Shown piece after piece: positions 32,412-41,900 of a stretch of 52,693 nt of DNA (position 1 is the stretch's first letter; each line of letters begins with the position of its first letter). This DNA is from Gyrodactylus bullatarudis. Lineage: Eukaryota; Platyhelminthes; Monogenea; Gyrodactylidea; Gyrodactylidae. Location: contig SSNU01000111.1 in NCBI GenBank assembly GCA_012064415.1, positions 1 through 52,693 of the forward strand. The letters run 5' to 3'. A program made the translations under genes and the position numbers. The notes beneath the pieces are model-generated. The model was given only the letters and a program-made list of their open reading frames with translations. It had not been told where the DNA came from and searched no databases.

Positions 32412-34817
32412 TCAATTCGGTCCACGATCTGTAACTGCAAAGTCTGAATTTATATGAGGAGTAAAAAGGATGGAGGAAAAGCAGAACCAAAAGTTCAAAA
32501 TCAGAATGTACAGGAAGAAGAGGAGACGGAGCATGGGTCTTCTTCGCATCATATTCCCGAGATAAATGATGTAGGCATCAGCCTTCTCCAGAATTGGATA
32601 GCATTCTTTTGGTATTGAAGAGTCAGTCTAAAAATTTTTTTCAATAGCCATAGTTACTCAAAAGTAGATTGTGGAAATAATTAATATTTCTTACCTGTGT
32701 GTCTAATCGAACAAATGTCATGCCAGTGGAAATTCTCATTTGCTGATATTGATTCGTTACACGATCTGATGTAAAAGAATTTATATTTTTCTGGAATTCT
32801 TCAACATTTTTCTCTTTCATGTTTTGGAGTTGAATCTAAACAAAAAAATATACAATTTATTCCCAAATCTTTTAAAAACTTTTGTTTCTACGTAAATTAT
32901 TCTGACCAGGATATATTCAGGATTTTAGTGAGAATTCAGTAATCAGAAATTCATTAGGAAAAATTAAAATTAAATAAGATGAAAAGGTTATCAGGCAAAA
33001 TATGGTCATTTCATAGGATCGTGAATAGTCAAATATGGCCATTCAAATCCTGTGAAAACTAACCAATATTTTATTGAGGAGAAATTTCGAATTTGAAATT
33101 TAGATGGCCGAATTATGACTTCGATGATCGTTTTCGATTTCCTAGTTTAATTAAGATTCAAGAAACCGACATTTAGTCATTCAATTAAAGTGAGATCAAT
33201 GAAAAATTTCAAATCAAAGTTTAAAAAATCAGAGAAAATCACATTGATAATGATTAATTATCGAGTTCTAAATGGAAAAATTGAGAATTTTGGAAAAATC
33301 ATAGTCGATAGAAAGCATTATTCACCCTTAGAGCTTGATTCTCAGTCAAGAGGGCTGATTCTGAATTGAGATTCTGGAAGATTTTTTCATTAAGTTCACG
33401 AATCTTTGCTTCTAGCTTGATTCTTTCAGCATCAAAGTTAGCATCAGGGATAGGTGAACTTTGAGACGAGATTCTATTTTTGTCTACCATTTGGGTTTGT
33501 TCCAGCTGACAGAGAGATCTCTTGAGATTTTCATTTTCCTCTGATAATCTATCATATTCTGTGAGAAGATTTTGTTTTTCCAATGAAATATCATTCTGAA
33601 TACTCATTAGTTTATTGTTGAGACGATCAATTTCAGATTTGCAAAACTCTTCATTCCTAACAGCTAGGTTATAGCTATTTTGAAGATCGAAAATTTTCGA
33701 TTGAGACTGGCCAAGCTGAAGTTGCAGTTGGACATTTTGATCGTGGAACCTCTGAACCTCTAATGTTAAGGATGAAATTTTTTCATTCGTTTGATTATTT
33801 TCCCTGGAAGGAGAAAATCCAGTTTCTTCTTCTTCTTGTTTGGTCGAAATATTCGAATTGTTGATTAAATTTTCGATTTGTTCGTCTTTAGACTTGATTA
33901 TGGAAAGGTATTTCACTCTGTTTTCCGTAATTTCTTTTGTCAACTGAGAGACTTTTTCGTTAATCAAAGTTAAAGAATCATTCGAATGATTTAATTTATC
34001 CTGTAATTCAGATTCAATGCTTTTGCAATTTTGTTCTGATTGTATCTAAAGATAAAAAAACATAAAATTAAACTAGGCAAAATTAACAACTGAAATAAGG
34101 TTTCCATAAAATTCCTAAAAAATCATAAATTTTAGATCGTATAAAATTATAAAGCTTCGGAGCTTATTTAACAAATAATATTTATCTAGCAAATAAATAT
34201 TAAGTATTTTCTTACTAATTTTTCTGTTAAAGATTCATTGGACTTCCCAAGAGTACTCAATCTTTCTTGCAAATCATTGATTAAAGAATTGTCATAGATC
34301 TTTTGTTTTTTCAGAATTTGAATTTCACTTTCATTGTTATTCAAATCTGTAATTTCACTCTCTTTTTTCGTTAAATCGAAAGAGAGCTTTTCAATTTTAG
34401 CATAAGCTTTGTTTAATTCCTGTTGCAGAGTCGATGAACTTTCTCTAAGATGATAAATCTCTTCTTGGAGCAATTTAATTTCACTTTGAAGAACATCATC
34501 AGATAGAGGAATTTCAGCGGTTCGAACCTTTGCCAGCTTAGGTGTATTTTTCTTCTTAAAAAGATCTTTTGGTTTTTCTGTGATAACAAGAGCAGATTCT
34601 ATGTTAGTGTTGGCTTGTTGTAACTGGACATTGAAAGTATTTTCTATTAAATCTTGGCTATATATATGAATAAATGGAGAACAAACTCAAAATTTGATTT
34701 TGTTTTACTTAAAATCTCAGTGTTCTTGGAATTATTTAGGACTTCTGCTGTTGAATTATCGAGATTAGTTATAAGCTGTTCAGCTCTTGACGTCAAATCT
34801 GAGAACCATGCAGCCAT
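32412..34817 (-). CDS. GOLGA5: Golgin-84-like Golgi tether (GOLGA5 family)
   Basis: A coiled-coil protein anchored in cis-Golgi membranes, where golgin-84 tethers vesicles. Minus-strand exons are 34817-34709, 34652-34216, 34045-33326, 32835-32695 and 32627-32412, giving 540 residues. The N-terminus (MAAWFSDLTSRAEQLITNLD) matches the golgin-84 start pattern W-F-x-D-L-x-x-x-A-E-x-L. Residues of about 120-430 are heptad-rich coiled coil (Leu, Glu, Lys, Gln, Asn). The C-terminus has the family's basic segment RRRP followed by one membrane span at 502-524 and a short tail after FTPH. Introns are 56, 170, 489 and 67 nt. The acceptor of exon 2 could instead be 8 nt further on, with the same phase. 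It is shorter than human golgin-84 (about 730 residues), the difference lying in the linker. SNAP-25 lies upstream in the same orientation, 1.2 kb away. Confidence 0.85.
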
Positions 34818-36030
34818 TTTCTTATATTAATAGGTATTTGTCAACTGTTGACAAGTATCAATTCAAAAACAAAATCATTTCAAACAAAAATGAAAACTGA
34901 TGTAGGATTTTTTTAGTTAATAGTTTTGTTGTTAGCAGCAAATAGATAATTTGAAAATATTATTAAAATTTAATAATCCGTAGTTGAAACTTTCTACGAG
35001 AAAATTTATGGCTTAAATTCAGTGTTTGAACATTAATTAAATAAAAATCGGATTTTAGTGATTATCGTCAAAATGCTTATCTATTTTGTATAAACTGATG
35101 CTAAATAACGCCAATGGTTTTGTGTTGGCGTCTAGATTCTAGACTAGAAGCCCATTAATATTTCAATTTGACAATGATAAATAATATTTAAAAGAAGCTC
35201 TTTGCATGAATTAAAAATTTTACTGTAGGAATTTATCATGCAACACTTTAAGCACTAAAATCGAAATAAAAAATCTGTTTTTAAAGCAGTTACCGTAACT
35301 ACTAACCCTTAGCAGTACATGTTAAGAATCTGTAATAATTATTATCTTAAAATCAAATAACAGTTAACAAAATAGTAAAATATGATTAATTCAATTTTCA
35401 AAATGTTTATCAATCGATTCTTTGGCGAATAAAAATCCATCCAATAGCTCCAGATTCTAGAGCCTCTAGAATATTTTGGCAATTGGTGAATAAACCAATT
35501 TGTGTTTATGTTTAAAAAAATCATTGTTGTGCTTGATGTTTTTAATAAATTGTGAAAAAATTGTAGTTAGATTATGCCATTAAGTGCCATTTTTGTAATA
35601 TTCGGCTGTTTAATAAGTGGTTCCTCTTTCTTTTTAGGTTGGCTGCAATAAAAATATAGTTGAATACATTGTACTTGTTAATAATTATAATTATTACATA
35701 ATTAAAGCTTTTAAAATGCCCTGTTCTAAGAAGAAGACTCTTCTATACCTACTTAGTAATAAACCCTACTCTCTAAAAGAAAAAGTCTCTAGTAGATAGG
35801 ATTCATTTCAGATTGAATCAGAAAATTTTGATTCATTTTTCTGATAGTGCTCAAGAGATTAAGTAAGATGGTTCAAGACTTATCAATTTAGATTTTTTAA
35901 TTAGAATTAAAATTTTATAAAATAATCAATTAAATTTACAACAAAAACTCTTAACAACTCAAATTGAGCCTAGTCTACAATTTAGAGGTATATTTTTCTC
36001 ATCATCAAGAAATACTTACATAATGATGAC
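34818..36030. other. Between SNAP-25 and golgin-84: no gene
   Basis: About 1.2 kb that must hold the SNAP-25 3' UTR and the golgin-84 promoter. The sequence is AT-rich and I could not identify a definite poly(A) signal or promoter element. Confidence 0.5.
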
Positions 36031-36674
36031 TTACTCCAAATGTTTAGCTAAATGAGCCTCAGCTGTACGAACACGGTCGCTTGTGTTGCCAGCCTTGTTA
36101 TTCAGGTTTTCAAGTGTTTGGTTTTGAGACTTGAGCTCAGTATTAATCTCCATTGCCATTGTTCTAATATCGGAGATATTAGAATGAACAAGTTGTAAAT
36201 TAGTTTCCATTTCTTTTTCGCGATCATCATCCTTGAGGATTCTTTTGAATTGAAAAGTATCGCTAGGCTGTTGTGTAGTATTCACGGTAACATTTGGACT
36301 TTCTGTACGATAGTTTCCCTTGAAAACTGTTTTGTTATTTTCATTTGACTTGTGTGTGGGCTTGAACTCTTTTCGTTTTTTCCAAGGAAGAACAATACAG
36401 CCGCAGCATTTGTCCAACTCATCCATGTTTTTCTCTGCGTCTTTCATATCTTGATTGATATGATCTAAATCTTCGTTAATGTTCCTTAGTTTCTCCCCTT
36501 GATTATTTAACTCCACCAAGGCTGCCGCTGAAGTTTCTTTAGACTGATCTGTGGTTTTAACCATTCTGCGAGTAGCTTCCAAGGACTAAAAATGTTAGAA
36601 AATTATTATACCTGATCAACAACTGCATTTTGTTTAGCTCTGAGCATTTCAAGCTCAGTCATCTGCTCCGACAT
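36031..36674 (-). CDS. SNAP25: SNAP-25-type t-SNARE (Qbc)
   Basis: A plasma-membrane/secretory SNARE that pairs with syntaxin and synaptobrevin to drive vesicle fusion. Exon 1 is 36674-36612 (21 codons) and exon 2 is 36585-36031; a 26-nt intron separates them. The product has 205 residues, the usual SNAP-25 length. The first SNARE helix spans about residues 5-75 (SLEATRRM, then NNQGEKLRNINEDLDHIN, with the ionic-layer Gln near 50). The linker has the palmitoylation cluster CC-G-C at 81-84. The second SNARE helix spans about 140-203 (MAMEINTELKSQNQTLENLN). The junction reads DQ-SLEATRRM, the counterpart of the conserved ES-LE-S-TRRM region, which fixes the splice exactly. The start codon lies 106 bp from the start of the divergent ZNF622 gene. 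Confidence 0.93.
36586..36611 (-). other. 26-nt intron in SNAP-25
   Basis: It begins GTATAATAATTTT, contains CTAAC (a good branch-point match) and ends ATTTTTAG. Retaining it would shift the frame. Excising exactly 26 nt joins conserved SNARE residues without gap or insertion. Confidence 0.88.
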
Positions 36675-36780
36675 TTTTCAGACCGATATTTATTTTTTGA
36701 AATTGTACTGTAATATATAAAATTTTTGAACAACTATTTAGAAAAGACTTTTATAATAAGCGTTTATTCAAAAAATATCA
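36675..36780. promoter_or_regulatory. 106-bp divergent promoter region, SNAP-25 / ZNF622
   Basis: The two start codons (36674 minus, 36781 plus) are only 106 bp apart and point away from each other. This gap must carry both promoters and both 5' UTRs unless further leader exons exist. A run taatatataaaatt near 36710-36724 could serve as a TATA-like element. No other motif is assigned. Confidence 0.65.
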
Positions 36781-37944
36781 ATGCTTTCTTGTATCAGTTG
36801 CAGTGCGAGTTTTGGATCAGATTCAGAACTAAAATGCCACTACAAATCAGAATACCATACATTTAATCTTCAGAGATGCATGAAAAGCTTGCAACCAATA
36901 TCAGAAAAGGATTATTTGACAAAAAAAGAAGAATTTGAAAAGTTGAAGAATTCTTGTGTTCAGGTCAAGTCGTCATTTTATTGTAGAAATTGTAAGAAGA
37001 AATTTAGTGGACAAAAGTCCTACGAAGATCATTTAAAGTCAAAAAAACACAAGAAAATGCCTGAAAGAGAAGTTAGAGAGTCATCCTCAGAATCAGAATT
37101 GTCAGACGCAGAAGAAATTTTGGAGGAAAACGTAAAATTGAATTATTTCAGTGATGGAGATTGCTTATTTTGTGATTATTCTAACTTGAATCTTGATCAT
37201 CTTTTTAAACACATGAACTTTGAGCATGGATTTAGTATTCCTTTTCAAGAACACTTGAAAGATCCAGTTGGATTACTGAAAGAAATGTATCGTCTAGTAG
37301 AAGCAGAGAATTCTTGTCTTTCATGTGGTAAACAATTTTTTGGTGCAAATATTGAAGTAAAATCATTGAAATCTTTGAAACAGCAACTCAAATCTAGAAT
37401 CGATGCGGTTTGCCAGCACATGATCGATAGACAACATAACTATTTATGGTGTGGGGAAGATGACCCTGTTATGCTCGCACTCAAATGTGCTGAAAATCCA
37501 GAAGTTGAAAGTCTTGGCAAGGTTGGTGGGGAGTTGTTCCATGAATTTTACGATGGTTCTGTATACATTCCTAAAATCATTTCTCCTAACGATGATGAAC
37601 TTGCATACGAAGTTATCCTTCCTACAGGTGCACGGATTGGTCATCGTGAGTACAATTACATTTATAGACAAAAAATACCAATCTCCGGCGCCCTGGTCCA
37701 ATCTTCAAATCATGCAATTAACAGAAACCTCTTGCCCAAATATTCAAACATTAGCAATACTATTATCCTACATGGAAAAGATAATGATGCTTTAGTCCTG
37801 AAAAACTTTAAAGTTCAAGAACTTAAAAGGATTTCTAAAGAGCAGACTGCAAAACTCCGTGATGTTGTTAATAAATCAGATTCACTTGCTGTGGGAATGA
37901 GTAACAACATAGTTTTCCGAGGCCGTCATAGAAGACAATATTAA
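36781..37944 (+). CDS. ZNF622: ZNF622 / Rei1-type pre-60S ribosome biogenesis factor
   Basis: An intronless frame of 387 residues. Rei1/ZNF622 proteins act in the cytoplasm on late pre-60S particles, releasing and recycling shuttling factors (known for the family). Four C2H2-like zinc fingers are visible. The first is at the N-terminus (CISCSASF, then HYKSEYH) and the second near 68-90 (CRNCKKKF, then HLKSKKH). After an acidic Ser/Glu stretch comes the third near 131-152 (CLFCDYSN, then HMNFEH). The fourth begins CLSCGKQFF near 184 and closes with HMIDRQHNYL after an insertion of roughly 20 residues. The C-terminal family signature LPTGARIGHREYNYIYRQK is clear. The start is the first ATG of the frame. 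Neighbours are divergent SNAP-25 and convergent DNALI1 (76-bp gap). Confidence 0.93.
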   Translation: MLSCISCSASFGSDSELKCHYKSEYHTFNLQRCMKSLQPISEKDYLTKKEEFEKLKNSCVQVKSSFYCRNCKKKFSGQKSYEDHLKSKKHKKMPEREVRESSSESELSDAEEILEENVKLNYFSDGDCLFCDYSNLNLDHLFKHMNFEHGFSIPFQEHLKDPVGLLKEMYRLVEAENSCLSCGKQFFGANIEVKSLKSLKQQLKSRIDAVCQHMIDRQHNYLWCGEDDPVMLALKCAENPEVESLGKVGGELFHEFYDGSVYIPKIISPNDDELAYEVILPTGARIGHREYNYIYRQKIPISGALVQSSNHAINRNLLPKYSNISNTIILHGKDNDALVLKNFKVQELKRISKEQTAKLRDVVNKSDSLAVGMSNNIVFRGRHRRQY

Positions 37945-37968
37945 ATAAATTTCATTTCATTATTTATT
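37944..37968. terminator. Two opposed poly(A) signals between ZNF622 and DNALI1
   Basis: AATAAA on the plus strand at 37944-37949 overlaps the ZNF622 stop codon. The reverse complement of 37963-37968 is AATAAA for the minus-strand DNALI1, 52 nt past its stop. With cleavage 10-30 nt beyond each hexamer, the two mRNAs would overlap at their 3' ends. Confidence 0.7.
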
Positions 37969-38020
37969 GAAACTTCAACTTTTTTTGCTTCTCAAAATGC
38001 TGGAATATTTTACAAACGCT

Positions 38021-38791
38021 TTAAATCTTTTTAGAACTTATGATTCCGTCTATTTGAGCCTTGAGCTGTTGGTTCGTGTGTTTTAAGAACTTGATCTCCT
38101 CCTGATGCTTTTTCTCCTCTAATTCTCTTTGGTCAACTGCTTTTCTTTCCATCAAATCATATTTAGTTTTGAGTTCGTTAACTTCACTTTCCAAGATATT
38201 TTTCTCATTTTCCATTTCATTTATCAATGTTTCCATGTCATTTTTTCCTTGCTCTGCCGACAGGGCTTTTCTCATTCCAAAAGCAATACTTGATTCGTAA
38301 AGAGTCTGATATGCTGCAATTGTCATTCGAATTTCATCTCGAATACGTAAAAGTAAAAGGCCACGCTCATTACAATTAATCGTAACCTGTCTTATTATTT
38401 CATCAAAGGCTTGTGAATATAAATCTCTCCTTATAGGACATATTCCAGTTTCCCTAGCTTGTCGCTGTTGAAGCCTTTTGTCTAATTCGTTCTGTAAATT
38501 AACAACATCTAATCTTGTTGCAGGAGTGCTGGATACTTGTTGTATCCAGATCTGATTTCCTTCAGTCCATTCTCTTAAATTTATAAGAAAACTCAATTAC
38601 TTAGGGGGTAGAATTAGATTCAAGATTTCCTGAGTCCTTTGATTTTTCTTATTATCTTGACAAGAAGACTCAAAAATTTTATCAAAAGTTAACGGCTTTT
38701 GAACTTTGACTTTTTTTTCGTTTTGCTTACTCAGTTGAACTGGTATATCAAATTTAACCAGTGTTGAGTTAGGATCGAAAACTTTAATCAT
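38021..38791 (-). CDS. DNALI1: Axonemal dynein light intermediate chain p28/DNALI1
   Basis: The p28 light chain of inner-arm axonemal dyneins, needed for beating of cilia and flagella. Exon 1 is 38791-38601 and exon 2 is 38573-38021, joined over a 27-nt intron; the product has 247 residues (human about 258). The N-terminus has the family pattern L-V-K-F-D-I-P-V. The junction gives LPPK-EWTEGNQIWIQQVSST, matching the invariant PPKEW. The core QARETGICPIRRDLYSQAFD, then RIRDEIRMTIAAYQTLYESS, then AFGMRKAL is nearly unchanged from other animals. The C-terminal third is coiled coil ending NQQLKAQIDGII. I chose the ATG at 38791 because it precedes the conserved N-terminal motif; an in-frame ATG lies further upstream at 38830. 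The gene is divergent from CERT. Confidence 0.93.
38574..38600 (-). other. 27-nt intron in DNALI1
   Basis: The donor GTAATTGAG follows CCT-AA and the acceptor TTTAAG precedes AGAATGG, giving AAA (Lys) across the junction. Retention would place TAA directly after AAG. Excision restores the conserved PPKEW motif exactly. Confidence 0.9.
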
Positions 38792-38903
38792 TTTTATATT
38801 ACCACAGCTTATCGTTAAGTAACTTTTCATAAAATTCAAAAGCTTTGTTTCATTCAATTATCTACTTTTTCAATTTTGAATTTTTTAGTTTTGACAGTTC
38901 TTA
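38792..38903. promoter_or_regulatory. 112-bp divergent region, DNALI1 / CERT
   Basis: This gap separates the DNALI1 start (38791, minus) from the CERT start (38904, plus). It must hold both promoters unless leader exons exist elsewhere. The CERT side ends in pyrimidine-rich sequence with two AG dinucleotides (38887-38888 and 38896-38897) 6-15 nt before the ATG. That would also suit a splice acceptor for a leader. Confidence 0.55.
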
Positions 38904-41900
38904 ATGAACAGAGATCACGAAATCAAAGAGACTGTAAGAAATGAATTAATAGAATAAAGACTATTTCCAATCCTACAGAGTTCAGTGGAATTCTCAGTAA
39001 ATGGACAAATTTTCTCAATGGTTGGCAAAATCGGTTTTTCATGTTGAGAGATGGTATTCTTAGCTACTACCTCAGTGCCGAAGAACAAAACTTGGGTTGT
39101 CGGGGTAGCTTGAGAATAAGAAATGCTGAAATCACTCTCCATGATTATGATGGATGTAGATTTGAAGTAATTCAAATGAATTTATAACTTAGATATGTGT
39201 TGGAGATTCTATTTGGTATTTGAGGGCTAAATCAATAGAATATCGACAAGAGTGGATCAATTTTCTTGAAAATAACCGTCATAATAACTGCTCACTTGTC
39301 GAGAGTTCAGTTGAGGAAAATATAAATAGTTCATTCAGTTCACTAAGATCATTGCAGCATAAAAAGTTACGCCACAAAACTCAGGAGGTGGAAACATTTC
39401 GAGAAATTCTTTCCCGACAAATAAACAATATGAGCTTCTTTATCCACAATTTCTCAAATATTTATGAAAGAATTTCTAATGTTTATACTGCTCCGAAGAA
39501 TGCTGATGAAAATAAAAATCTAGGAAATGAGTTGCAAGAAAACAAAAATATTCTCATACGCATGTTGCCATTCAAAGGTACCTTCATCAATAGACTAGAT
39601 AGCAATAAAAAGGTAATACTTGTGAAATTATTCTGTAGTTCGATGCAAATAAAAAGGATTCAGAGGATAGTTTCTCAGATGAGGATGGAAAATCCCTCGT
39701 GAATCATTTCAAAGGTGAGGTGGACACATTTGAGGTATGTTCATTGAACATTGTTCAAGGAGTCTCTTTAAAGATGATATCTAGATTGTGATCAAGTTTT
39801 TCTCAAAGTATACTAACAGGTTGTAAATTTTGAACTTTTTACAGACAACGATCTCGGGAATCTTGACTAGCTTAAATGGTGCTATAAATTTAATGAAGGA
39901 ATGTGAAAATGAACACAACCAGAGACTTGAGAAAGAAATTCTTCATCGAAGAAGGCTTGAAGAGGAGATAAAGCTGTTGAAAATAAATCTCTTACAATCT
40001 CAGAATAACCCCTCCTCCAAGGATTTGGTAAGTATTAACTAGTTGCTTCATAGAAAGTGGTTTTAAAAGATTTTTTTATACAATTCAGGACTTGTAGATG
40101 TTTTATTTTAGAATCCTAACGAGTGCTCATTGAATAATCCTGATTTTGAAGAGGGTCCGGACTCTAAAATCCGAGAGGAACAATACTATGATGCAATAGA
40201 TTCCCACTATGAAAAAATACAGAGTAAGGTAAAGAGAATCATTAAAATATTATAATTATCTGATTACAACACACGAATATACCGATTACATTAGGAAAAT
40301 AAAGATTGAATATTTCGTTGCATTTTGCAGAGGACGAAGAAAGACTCAAAGCTTTACAATCGGCCTCAGAAAAAATTCACTTTGCAACTTCTATGCCAGA
40401 GAATCATCCGTTGAAAGATGAAATTGATCGAAAGATTAATGAAAGAATAGCCCTTTTCAAGTTATCCCCAAAAGTTAATGCTAAGGGAGAACTTATCTAT
40501 AATCATGGTTTCAGTTCAGATAATTCTCCATGGCAGGTAATTTTACAAGATGGCCCAATGACAATCTACAATCGAGAGTTGGAAAGTGAAAATGGCACTG
40601 TGCTTGATCCACTTCAAGTGAGTTAAAAAATCAATATTTTCTTCCAATTGTTGAGGTTTTTGAAAAAAATTAGTTAGGACGTATGCTATCTAGAAAGAAT
40701 TTAAACAAAAATTTAATTCTAAAACTCAAATATAGATTCTAAATTATAGAAAGTAACCTAATCTATTTGGCTGATAAAATTTGGAAAAAATCATTGAAAT
40801 CTAACTGTTAGATTATTGATAATACCAACCACTGATTTCAGTGAGGGTTATATAAAAATAAGTGTTTTCTGTTATTGAATATCGATGATCAGATAGTCAG
40901 TGAGAATATTAATCTTCAGTTATTGTGACGTAAAGAGTTATAAATGAAGAGTCTTGTCAAAATATTTATTCATTGAATCATTACAGTATATCAATTACTG
41001 TATAAATATGGGAACAAGGTTAAACTAAAATTGTAGCTAATTGATGGATAAACCAATTTCCAGTATTGGTTAGATTGAAAAATAAATTTTAAAATCAAAT
41101 AGATCACAATAGTTTTAAACTGTGTGTCTGGACAGAGGTGTGGGTTTCCCTTCTTGAAAATTTTCCATGTGTTGGTCGCCGGAATTTTCAGAAAAAATGA
41201 CAAGATTTTCTGTAAACTCTAGATTGAGGTCAAGTATATTTACTCGACTTTCTTATTTCCTGTTTTGAATCTTTGATAAAGATTTTGTATGAGGTGATTT
41301 ACACCCAAGATACAATCCACCAGGGATCAAGCTAATGTTTTCTCGTTTAAACCGACCTTGTTATGTAATTTTTTCGTTTCATATCATAATGTATTAGAAG
41401 CCCTAAGAGAAACTTGCATAGACACTCTTATCATAAACTGGACCTTTACCTTCTTTAAATCGAGATCACAAATCGTAGACATTAATCACAACAGATCGAT
41501 CAGAAGTTTTCCAAGGCTCAATTATAATTATTGGTTCATCTCTGTTCAAAAAAACTTTCAATATAAAATATGTACCCCGAACAGAAAACTATTTTAATTA
41601 GAAAGAAAATTATGCATATTTGTGGTAATTGAAACTTTCTAAAAAGATCTGTTTGAAGAAAATCTTATATTGAATTTCATAGAGTCACTTTATTGGACAA
41701 ATAATTTATGAGAGAATATAATATAATTTAGGAAGTATATCGAAGAGTTTTGATAAATTTCATAATTAATATTTTATTTGAATGATTTTTTTTGTTAGAC
41801 AATATTTATTTAAAAATAATTATATACAAAATAAATAAAAATAGAGAGGATCTGTACAGGGATATACAAAATAAATTCAATGTTATCTGGATAAGTTGGC

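Noticed and set aside
38021..38791. Assignment to a caligid copepod because of AT-richness and transposon type
   Set aside because: Copepod sperm lack flagella, so an intact, conserved axonemal dynein chain argues against it. There is no other firm taxonomic marker, so the lineage was left open.
38915..39175. Minus-strand frame of 86 codons
   Set aside because: It is the antisense of the CERT PH-domain exon, which is conserved on the plus strand.
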